Made by a program: the position numbers and the translations under genes
Assembly (NCBI GenBank): GCA_004296785.1
Contig: SCVU01000325.1
Location: 1 to 10,935, forward strand
Reading direction: 5' to 3'
DNA length: 10,935 nucleotides
Source: Planctomycetota bacterium
GTDB taxonomy: Bacteria; Planctomycetota; UBA1135; GCA-002686595
The notes under the pieces: generated by a model
Database searches by the model: none
The model's input: the letters and a program-made list of their open reading frames with translations, nothing else
Told to the model about the DNA's origin: nothing
In this document: piece by piece, positions 1-6,480 of the stretch
How the letters are laid out: the number at the start of each line of letters is the position of its first letter
Position numbering within the stretch: the stretch's first letter is position 1

Positions 1-1
1 G

Positions 2-331
2 CTGCTCGGCGAGGCGCTCGTCGCCGCCGCGCGCGCGCCGGAGGGGCTCGAGCGGCTCGCGGCGGCGGCGCAGGCGGCGCGCCGTCATCCGCGCGCGCTC
101 GCCGCGCTCGCGCGCGCACGGGCGAAAGCGGGCGATCCGGGGCACGCGCGCGCCGTGCTCGACGAGCTGCTCGACAAGCACGGACGCACGAGCGGCGCGC
201 CGATCGTCGCACCGGCGCTCGTGGCGAGCGTGCTCGTCGCGCTCGGTGCAGAGCCCGAGCCTTGGCTCGCGCGCGCGTGCGGCGATCCGACGCTCGTGCT
301 GCTGCGCATCGCCGGTAGCATGGAGCGATGA
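2..331 (+). CDS. C-terminal end of a probable TPR-repeat protein (5' partial)
   Basis: This reading frame is open from the left edge to a TGA at 329-331 and gives 109 residues of a protein whose start lies outside the window. The sequence is alpha-helical and Ala/Leu/Arg-rich. A stretch reading ALARARAKAGDPGHARAVLD looks like one TPR helix-turn-helix. The following VAPALVASVLVALGAEPEPW and LARACGDPTLVLLRI resemble the terminal repeats of TPR proteins, including TPR-tailed kinases and regulators common in planctomycetes. No catalytic motif is visible in this fragment, so its role cannot be named beyond probable protein-protein interaction. Its stop overlaps the start of the next gene as ATGA, which suggests translational coupling and possibly a functional link to the cytochrome-type protein downstream. 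The frame is credible because it ends exactly at that junction and looks like ordered protein. The TPR assignment is by eye only. Confidence 0.55.
   Translation: MLGEALVAAARAPEGLERLAAAAQAARRHPRALAALARARAKAGDPGHARAVLDELLDKHGRTSGAPIVAPALVASVLVALGAEPEPWLARACGDPTLVLLRIAGSMER
316..321 (+). promoter_or_regulatory. Possible -10 box (TAGCAT) close to the start of the PSCyt1 gene
   Basis: TAGCAT fits the TANNNT form of a bacterial -10 element and ends 6 nt before the ATG at 328. If used, transcription would begin at or next to the start codon and give a leaderless or nearly leaderless mRNA. The GGAG at 322-325 lies only 2 nt from the ATG, too close for a normal Shine-Dalgarno site. The box lies inside the end of the upstream gene, so it could be chance. 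No -35 element was recognised. Confidence 0.2.
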
Positions 332-3324
332 GCGCGGCCTGGATGTTCACGCTCGCGCTCGCCGTCGCCTCGGACGGCCCGCGCGACGAGCACTTCGAGC
401 AGCGCATCCGCCCGCTGCTCGCCGAGCGCTGCTACGAGTGCCACTCGGGCGCCACGAAGCGGCCGAAGGGCGCGCTGCGCGTCGACTCGCTCGAAGCGCT
501 GCTGCGCGGCGGCTCCGGCGGCGCGGCGCTCGTCCCCGGCAAGCCGGACGAGAGCCTGCTCGTGCACGCGCTGCGCTATGCCGACGCCGAACTGCAGATG
601 CCGCCGACGGGCAAGCTGCCCGACGCCGAGATCGAGCTGCTCGCGCAGTGGATCGCCGACGGCGCGCACTGGCCGGGCGGCGACGCGAGCGCGACCGCGC
701 CGGCCGCGCCGAGCGAACCGTGGGCGCCGACCGACGCGCAGCGCGCGCACTGGGCGTTCCAGCCGCTGCGCGCGGTCGAGCCGCCGCGCGTCGACGACGC
801 CGAGTGGTCGCGCCACCCGCTCGATCGCTTCGTCAAGGCCGAGCTCGACGCGCGCGGCCTCGCGCCGGCGCCGCGCGCCGACCGCCGCGAGCTGTACCTG
901 CGCGCGAGCTTCGATCTGCTCGGCCTGCCGCCCGAGCGCGCCGAGCTCGACGCGTTCGTCGCCGATGCGGCGCCCGACGCGTGGGAACGCGCGGTCGATC
1001 GACTGCTCGCGTCGCCGCACTACGGCGAGCGCCAGGCGCGCCGCTGGCTCGACGTCGCGCGCTATGCGGACTCGAACGGCGTCGACGAGAACCTCGCGAT
1101 GAGCGAGGCGTGGCGCTATCGCGACTGGCTCGTGCGCGCGTACAACGCCGATCTCCCCTACGACCGGTTCCTGACCTGGCAGCTCGCCGGCGATCTCGTC
1201 GAGCGCGACGAGCTCGACTTCGACCCGCTGATCGCGACCGCGTTCCTCGCGCTCGGCCCGAAGATGCTGGCCGAGCAGGACAAGCCGAAGCTGCAGGCCG
1301 ACGTCGTCGACGAGCAGCTCGACGTGGCTTCGCGCGCGTTCCTCGGCCTGACGATGGGCTGCGCGCGCTGCCACGACCACAAGTTCGATCCGCTGCCGGC
1401 GACCGACTACTACGCGCTCGCCGGCGTGTTCCACTCGACGGCGACGCTCGCGAACACGAACTTCGTGTCGCGCTGGAACGAGCGGCCGCTCGGCACGCGC
1501 GCCGAGATCGCGCGGCGCGACGAGCACGCGGCGGCCGAGGCGGCCGCGAAGAAGGCGGTCGACGCGCTGCTCGAGCGCGGCGCCGGCTCGACCACGCCCG
1601 AGTCGCAAGAGCTGCGCGCGGCGTACGCGCGCGCCGGCGCGGCGCTCGCTCCGCGCGCGCTGCTGCTCGAGGCCGAGGATGCGAGCCGCGGCAATCTGAT
1701 CCGCGACGACGACACGTACGGCTCGCGCGACGACGTGCTCGCACGCACCGGCAAGATGGGCCTGCAGCACGTCGAGTGGGACGTCGCGCTGCCCGCGGCC
1801 GCGCGCTGGCGGCTGTTCGTCCGCTACGCGGCCGAGGAGAGCCGGCCGGTCGTGCTCGCGCTCGGCGGCGCGGCGCGCGCGAACGGCGTGCTCGGCGCCG
1901 TGACCGGCGGTTGGAAGCCCGACGCGCTCGCGTGGGCCGATCTCGGCGCGCTCGAGCTCGCCGCGGGTCGCAACGTGCTGCGCTTCGAACGCGACGGCGC
2001 GTTCCCGCACCTCGACGCGCTCGTGTTCGTGCCCGAGGCCGAGCTTTGCGAAGCGCTGATCGGCGCGGCGAGCGTGCCGGAATTCGCGGCCGCGCACGTC
2101 GCGACCGCCAAGCGCGGCGGAGACGTCGAGGCGGCGCCGTACCGGTTGCCGCAGTCGCGCCGCGAGGCGCACTTCCCCGCGGCGCTGCGCACCGAGCTCG
2201 CGGCGGCGCGCGCGCGCGTCGCCGAGCTCGAACAGGGCCGCGCGCCCGCGCTCCCGGCCGCGATCGCCGTCGCCGAGGCCGCCGCTCCGATCGACGCGCG
2301 CGTCCACGTGCGCGGCAGCCACCTCGCGCAGGCCGGCGAGCCGATCGCGCGCGGACCGCTGCACTTGTTCGACGCGCTCGTCGCGCGCCCCGCGATCGCG
2401 GAGGGCGCGAGCGGCCGGCTCGAGCTCGCGCGCTGGATGCTCGATCCGGCGCACCCGCTGACCTCGCGCGTCGCGGCGAATCGCATCTGGGCCGGTCTGT
2501 TCGGCCGCGGCATCGCCGCGAGCCCGTCGAACTTCGGCCTGCGCGGCGATGCGCCGACGCACCCGGCGCTGCTCGACTGGCTCGCGCGCGAGCTCGTCGC
2601 GAACGGCTGGAGCCAGAAGCGCCTGCAGCGGCTGATCCTCACCTCGCGCACGTGGCAGATGGCGAGCGCGCCCGCGCCGGCGAGCCGCGACGCGGATCCG
2701 GATGCGCGCTGGCTCTCGCACTTCGCGCGGCGGCGCCTCGACGCGGAGTCGCTGCGCGATCGCCTGCTGTGCGCGGCCGGCACGCTCGATCGCACGCTCG
2801 GCGGTTCGCTGCTCGGCACGCCCAACGGCGACTACGTGACGAACGACCAGTCGGGGAACGCGGCGCGCTACGAGGAGCCGCGGCGCTCGCTGTACCTGCC
2901 GATCGTGCGCAACGCGATGTACGAGCTGTTCTCGAACTTCGACTACGCCGATCCGTCGGTGCCGCTCGAGCCGCGCCCGACGACGAACGTGCCGAGCCAG
3001 GCGCTGTTCTTCCTGAACTCGCCGCTCGTCGAGGGCTGCGCGCGGAAGCTGGCTGAACGCGCGCTCGCGCGCGGCGAGCCCGCGGCGCGCGTGCGCGAGC
3101 TGTGGAGTGCGGCGCTGTTGCGCGATCCGACCGCGGACGAGCTCGCGCGCTCGCTCGCGCTCGTCGAGCGCCTGCACGAGCTGCAGGCCGCGCCCGCCGC
3201 GGAGCCCGTCGCGCAGGGCCAGCGCCACGAGATGCCGGGCGCCCACGACGAGCGCGAGCTGCGCGCCTGGCTCGGTCTCGCGCGCGCGCTGCTGTCCTCC
3301 AACGAGTTCCTGTACGTCGACTGA
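328..3324 (+). CDS. Exported planctomycete-type cytochrome protein: PSCyt1 - DUF1549 - CBM-like - DUF1553
   Basis: This 998-aa protein has the planctomycete PSCyt1-PSCyt2-PSD1 layout. Residues 1-14 form a short hydrophobic leader with a plausible AVA cleavage site and no basic n-region. Residues about 20-115 are a c-type cytochrome domain (PSCyt1) with heme motif CYECH at 35-39 and a probable Met ligand at M91 in MPPTGKL. DUF1549 spans about 160-380; it contains SPHYGERQARRWLDVARYAD and a second CxxCH (CARCHDHKFDP, C345-C348-H349). Residues about 445-570 look like a CBM6/35-type beta-sandwich, beginning LLLEAEDA and ending near GRNVLRFERDGAFPHLDALV. DUF1553 spans about 695-990. An in-frame TAG at 316-318 leaves ATG 328 as the only reasonable start. 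The stop lies 2 nt before the DUF1501 gene, so the two are probably co-translated. In this family DUF1549 and DUF1553 have no established biochemical role; redox-linked breakdown of complex polysaccharides is a common hypothesis only. The gene is intact. Confidence 0.9.
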   Translation: MSAAWMFTLALAVASDGPRDEHFEQRIRPLLAERCYECHSGATKRPKGALRVDSLEALLRGGSGGAALVPGKPDESLLVHALRYADAELQMPPTGKLPDAEIELLAQWIADGAHWPGGDASATAPAAPSEPWAPTDAQRAHWAFQPLRAVEPPRVDDAEWSRHPLDRFVKAELDARGLAPAPRADRRELYLRASFDLLGLPPERAELDAFVADAAPDAWERAVDRLLASPHYGERQARRWLDVARYADSNGVDENLAMSEAWRYRDWLVRAYNADLPYDRFLTWQLAGDLVERDELDFDPLIATAFLALGPKMLAEQDKPKLQADVVDEQLDVASRAFLGLTMGCARCHDHKFDPLPATDYYALAGVFHSTATLANTNFVSRWNERPLGTRAEIARRDEHAAAEAAAKKAVDALLERGAGSTTPESQELRAAYARAGAALAPRALLLEAEDASRGNLIRDDDTYGSRDDVLARTGKMGLQHVEWDVALPAAARWRLFVRYAAEESRPVVLALGGAARANGVLGAVTGGWKPDALAWADLGALELAAGRNVLRFERDGAFPHLDALVFVPEAELCEALIGAASVPEFAAAHVATAKRGGDVEAAPYRLPQSRREAHFPAALRTELAAARARVAELEQGRAPALPAAIAVAEAAAPIDARVHVRGSHLAQAGEPIARGPLHLFDALVARPAIAEGASGRLELARWMLDPAHPLTSRVAANRIWAGLFGRGIAASPSNFGLRGDAPTHPALLDWLARELVANGWSQKRLQRLILTSRTWQMASAPAPASRDADPDARWLSHFARRRLDAESLRDRLLCAAGTLDRTLGGSLLGTPNGDYVTNDQSGNAARYEEPRRSLYLPIVRNAMYELFSNFDYADPSVPLEPRPTTNVPSQALFFLNSPLVEGCARKLAERALARGEPAARVRELWSAALLRDPTADELARSLALVERLHELQAAPAAEPVAQGQRHEMPGAHDERELRAWLGLARALLSSNEFLYVD

Positions 3325-3326
3325 CG

Positions 3327-4730
3327 ATGCGCGCGCCGTTCCTCCAGCGACCGTTCGAGCGCCGCGAGCTGCTGCGCACCTCCTGCCTCGGCTTCGGCGG
3401 GCTCGCGCTGTCCTCGCTGCTCGCGCGCGACGCACTGGCGCAGTCGCCCTCCGCGGTGCGCGTCGCGCACCACGCCGCGCGCGCGAAGCGGATGATCTTC
3501 CTGTTCATGCACGGCGGCCCGTCGCAGGTCGACACCTTCGACTACAAACCGCTGCTGCAGCGCGACGACGGCATGCCGTTCCCGGGCGAGAAGCCGCGCA
3601 TCCAGTTCGCGAAGACCGGCAACCTGCTCGCGAGCCCGTGGAAGTTCGCGCAGCACGGGCAGAGCGGCCAGTGGGTGTCCGAGCTGTTCCCCAACGTCGC
3701 GCGCCACGTCGACAAGCTGTGCATCGTCAAGTCGCTGCACGGCACGAACGAAGCGCACGGCGGCGCGTTGCTCGCGCTGCACACCGGCTCGGACACGTTC
3801 GTGCGCCCGAGCATGGGCTCGTGGATCCTCTACGGCCTCGGCAGCGAGAACGAGAACCTGCCCGGATTCGTCACGATCTGTCCGACGCTCGGCCACGGCG
3901 GCGTCAACAACTGGTCGAGCGCGTTCCTGCCCGGCGCGAACCAGGGCACGCCGATCGGGCACGCCGGAGTGCCGGCGCGCGACGCGAAGCTGCTGCATCT
4001 TGCGCGCAGCGACGCGCGCATGGACCTCGAACGCGCCGAGCTCGACTTCCTCGCGACGCTGAACGAGGCGCACCGCAGCGGGCGCGAGTACGACGAGGCG
4101 CTCGCCGCGCGTATCGCGTCGTTCGAGCTCGCGTACCGGATGCAGGCGGTTGCGCCCGAGGCGCTCGACGTCGAGAGCGAGTCCGCGGCGACGCGCGAGC
4201 TCTACGGCCTCGGCGAGCCGACGACCGAGAACTTCGGCCGCCAATGCCTGATGGCGCGGCGCCTGGTCGAGCGCGGCGTGCGCTTCGTGCAGTGCACGCA
4301 CTCGTACAAGTGGGATCAGCACGCGAACCTGAAGGCCGACCACGCGAAGAACGCGCGCGAGGTCGACCTGCCGATCGCGGGGCTGCTCGCGGATCTCGAC
4401 GCGCGCGGGCTGCTCGAGGACACGCTCGTGCTGTGGGGCGGCGAGTTCGGCCGCTCGCCGTGCGCGCAGGACGGCAACGGCCGCGACCACAACCCGCACG
4501 GCTTCACCGTGTGGATGGCGGGCGCCGGCCTGAAGGCGGGCCACGCGCACGGCGCTACCGACAACTACGGATGGTACGCGGTCGAAGGAAAGGTGCACGT
4601 GCACGACCTGCACGCGACGATCCTCGATCTGTTCGGCCTCGACCACGAGCGACTGACGTTCCGGCACGCCGGAAGAGATTTCCGCCTCACCGACGTCGCC
4701 GGGCGCGTGGTGCGCGAGCTCTACGCCTGA
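3327..4730 (+). CDS. DUF1501 family exported protein with Tat-like signal
   Basis: This 467-aa protein belongs to DUF1501, a planctomycete-rich family related to the alkaline phosphatase/sulfatase superfamily. A twin-arginine-like leader (ERRELLR at residues 11-17, then a hydrophobic stretch and ALA|Q at 36-39) predicts export of the folded, probably metal-loaded protein. Family motifs are FLFMHGGPSQVDTFD (58-72), GGEFGRSP (from about 371), GRDHNPHGF (385-393) and DLHATILDLFGLD (from 427). The Asp and His residues in them are likely metal ligands by analogy with alkaline phosphatase folds, but the reaction is unknown. The frame stays open upstream to 3102, inside the preceding gene. ATG 3327 is preferred because it sits just before the Tat motif and 2 nt after the upstream TGA. 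No Shine-Dalgarno is visible, which fits translational coupling. Pairing of DUF1501 with PSCyt1/DUF1553 proteins is a recurrent planctomycete arrangement, and the two probably act together outside the cytoplasm. Confidence 0.9.
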   Translation: MRAPFLQRPFERRELLRTSCLGFGGLALSSLLARDALAQSPSAVRVAHHAARAKRMIFLFMHGGPSQVDTFDYKPLLQRDDGMPFPGEKPRIQFAKTGNLLASPWKFAQHGQSGQWVSELFPNVARHVDKLCIVKSLHGTNEAHGGALLALHTGSDTFVRPSMGSWILYGLGSENENLPGFVTICPTLGHGGVNNWSSAFLPGANQGTPIGHAGVPARDAKLLHLARSDARMDLERAELDFLATLNEAHRSGREYDEALAARIASFELAYRMQAVAPEALDVESESAATRELYGLGEPTTENFGRQCLMARRLVERGVRFVQCTHSYKWDQHANLKADHAKNAREVDLPIAGLLADLDARGLLEDTLVLWGGEFGRSPCAQDGNGRDHNPHGFTVWMAGAGLKAGHAHGATDNYGWYAVEGKVHVHDLHATILDLFGLDHERLTFRHAGRDFRLTDVAGRVVRELYA

Positions 4731-4770
4731 TTCGAGCGCACTTCGTCCACCCGTTCCGCGCGCGCGCCGC

Positions 4771-4776
4771 TACGCT
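4771..4776 (+). promoter_or_regulatory. Possible -10 box (TACGCT) just upstream of the PHP-type gene
   Basis: TACGCT matches TANNNT and ends 7 nt before the ATG at 4784, within the 53-nt gap after the DUF1501 gene. Placed there, it would start transcription at about the start codon and give a leaderless mRNA. The GGAGG at 4779-4783 directly abuts the ATG with no spacer, so it is a poor ribosome binding site. No clear -35 element was found. The gap is otherwise GC-rich with a short alternating CG run. Confidence 0.25.
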
Positions 4777-4783
4777 TTGGAGG

Positions 4784-6463
4784 ATGTCCCCGCGCCCACT
4801 TGCCTGGGTGCTCGCCTGCTCGCTCCTCGCCGCGACCGCATTCGGCCAGGGCCACGGTACACCCGATGGTCCGGTCCAGCTGCCGCCGCGTTGGCACTCG
4901 GGCGACACGCACGTGCACACGCAGCCCTGCGGCCCCGGTCCGTTGCTCGACCCCGGTGAGCTGGTGCAACAACAGCTCACCGCCGGCGTGAACATCGCCT
5001 GCGCGTCGTTCTGGAATCCCAGCAAGACGCTCGAAGGCCAACAGACCTACTTCACGACGCTCGTGCCGCAGATCGACGGCATGTTGCACGTCGCGTCGCG
5101 CCCTTCGCTCGGCGCGATCCTGCAGTTCGGCGTCGAGGTCAGCGGCTTCAACTCGTCGCAGTTCGGCCACGTCTGCGGCATCGGCATCACCGACGGCGTG
5201 TTCCCGAACCTCGAGTACCCGGGCGCCGACCTCGAGTTCTTCCTGGCGCAGCCCGGCGCGATCGCCGGGTACTCGCACGTGCGCTGGCCGCTCGGCTACC
5301 AGTCGATGAGCGGCCCGCAGCTCGCGCACCTCGTGCCAGCGATGCTGCCGATCGACGCCGCGCTCGGCGCCGCCACGTTCATCGAGGCCTACCACTTCGA
5401 CGCGTTCGACGCGCTCGACTGGCGCGGCATCTACTACAAGCTGCAGAACGCCGGCGTGCGCGTCGCGCTGGTCGCCGGCACCGACAACACCTGCATCTAC
5501 CCGCTGCTCGGTCCGATCCGGACCTACGTCGGCACGAGCGACTTCACGCCCGACTTCGATCGCTGGGTCGACGGCGTGCGCGCCGGCTGCACGTCGATCT
5601 CGACGGACGGCTCGGTGTTCCTCGCGATCGCGGTCGACAAGACGGTGGCGGGCCGGACGCTGCACATCAGCGGCGGAGCGCAAGTGCTGCCGCGCGTGCA
5701 CGTGAAGAAGACGCCCGGCGGCGCGCTCTCGGGCACGCTCGAGCTCATCTACAACGGCGCTGTCGTCGCGACCAGCGCCGCCGCGCTGCCGGTGGGCGGC
5801 GAGCAGGTATGGGAGCCCGTCTTCGTGCCGACCGAGAGCGGTTGGCTCGCCGCGAGCCTCGACGGCATCGCGCACACCGCGGCGATCTACGTGATCGTCG
5901 ACGGCCAGCCGATCGGATCGACGGCCGACGCGCAGTACCTGCGCCAGCACTGCGACCAGCTCGTCGCACCGCCGCCGCCGTTCGTCGTCGGCGCCTCGGC
6001 GGCCGCGATCGCCGAGCGCGTGACGGCCGCGCGCGACATCTACGACGCGCTGGCGCTGCTCGAGGCGCCGCCGGTCGGGGTCGCGCGCTACGGCGTCTCG
6101 ACCGAGGCCTGCGACGGTCCGATCGCGATCGGACTGACCGGACCCGCGATCGCGGGACAGACGATCGGCGTCACGTGCGTGCACGCGCCGCCCGGCGTCT
6201 TCGGGGTGCTCGCGATCGGCTCCGACGCCGACCAGGCCGCCATCGACTTGCTCGGCGCGTCGATCTACCTCGATCCGCTGTCGCCGTACAACGTCGATCC
6301 GGTCGCGAGCAACAAGGGCGGCTACGCGCGGCGCGACTATCCGCTGACGCCGGAGTTGGTCGGACAGTCGCTGCACATGCAGTTCGTGTGGATCAATCCG
6401 GCGAGCTGCGCGACGGCGGGGTTGCTGTCGTCGAGCGACGCGCTCGTCGCGACCGTGCAATAG
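4784..6463 (+). CDS. Exported PHP / CehA-McbA-type metallohydrolase with extra C-terminal domain
   Basis: The 559-aa product starts with a Sec-type signal peptide (hydrophobic residues about 6-20, cleavage near GQ at 21-22). A PHP-like metal-dependent hydrolase domain follows. WHSGDTHVHT at 37-46 supplies the HxH pair (H43, H45). E118, H129, H165 and D234 in AGTDN (231-235) are probable further metal ligands. The segment LDWRGIYYKLQNAGVRVALV before AGTDN and the later GPIRTYVG follow the CehA/McbA pattern, a family that includes hydrolases of carbaryl-like esters and putative phosphoesterases. Residues about 285-375 look like a small beta-sandwich and about 385-430 a helical linker. Residues about 440-559 form a further beta-rich, Cys-containing domain not assigned here. 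The mature protein has nine cysteines, so disulfides are possible. ATG 4784 is chosen because the signal peptide begins there; the frame is open far upstream. The substrate is unknown. It follows the DUF1501 gene by 53 nt and may be co-transcribed or have its own promoter. Confidence 0.85.
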   Translation: MSPRPLAWVLACSLLAATAFGQGHGTPDGPVQLPPRWHSGDTHVHTQPCGPGPLLDPGELVQQQLTAGVNIACASFWNPSKTLEGQQTYFTTLVPQIDGMLHVASRPSLGAILQFGVEVSGFNSSQFGHVCGIGITDGVFPNLEYPGADLEFFLAQPGAIAGYSHVRWPLGYQSMSGPQLAHLVPAMLPIDAALGAATFIEAYHFDAFDALDWRGIYYKLQNAGVRVALVAGTDNTCIYPLLGPIRTYVGTSDFTPDFDRWVDGVRAGCTSISTDGSVFLAIAVDKTVAGRTLHISGGAQVLPRVHVKKTPGGALSGTLELIYNGAVVATSAAALPVGGEQVWEPVFVPTESGWLAASLDGIAHTAAIYVIVDGQPIGSTADAQYLRQHCDQLVAPPPPFVVGASAAAIAERVTAARDIYDALALLEAPPVGVARYGVSTEACDGPIAIGLTGPAIAGQTIGVTCVHAPPGVFGVLAIGSDADQAAIDLLGASIYLDPLSPYNVDPVASNKGGYARRDYPLTPELVGQSLHMQFVWINPASCATAGLLSSSDALVATVQ

Positions 6464-6480
6464 CGCGGGAATCGCGTGCT
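6462..6480. terminator. Weak hairpin between the convergent gene ends
   Basis: The 17-nt gap between the plus-strand stop (6461-6463) and the minus-strand stop (6481-6483) can fold with 6462-6467 paired to 6475-6480, six base pairs including one G-U, around a 7-nt loop. In the minus-strand transcript the G-U becomes a mismatch. No T-run follows on either side, so this is not a canonical intrinsic terminator. It may act weakly or be chance in GC-rich DNA. Confidence 0.2.

Noticed and set aside
246..3056. Long plus-strand open frame in a second frame over the PSCyt1 gene
   Set aside because: The translation is low-complexity Arg/Ala with no motifs, and it overlaps a well-supported gene along its length.
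3102..3326. Upstream extension of the DUF1501 frame
   Set aside because: It overlaps the DUF1553 coding end and is Arg/Ala-rich. The Tat-like leader begins right after ATG 3327.
85..3435. Very long minus-strand open frame opposite the PSCyt1 gene
   Set aside because: It is an Arg/Ala-rich shadow caused by extreme GC3 bias. It has no recognisable domain, while the sense strand encodes clear family motifs throughout.
2943..4667. Minus-strand open frame opposite the DUF1501 gene
   Set aside because: It lacks domains, has biased composition, and lies opposite intact DUF1501 motifs.
4761..4770. Alternating CG runs, here and elsewhere in the window
   Set aside because: These are a by-product of GCG/CGC codon preference and high GC. 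No regular unit or spacing suggests a repeat element or CRISPR array.
3107..4783. Upstream extension of the PHP frame through the DUF1501 gene
   Set aside because: The extension is a shadow of the DUF1501 gene. The signal peptide starts at 4784.
4784..4819. Possible lipoprotein lipobox (VLAC, Cys12) in the PHP protein leader
   Set aside because: Leu at -2 is atypical and the hydrophobic stretch continues past the Cys to a better signal peptidase I site near residue 20.
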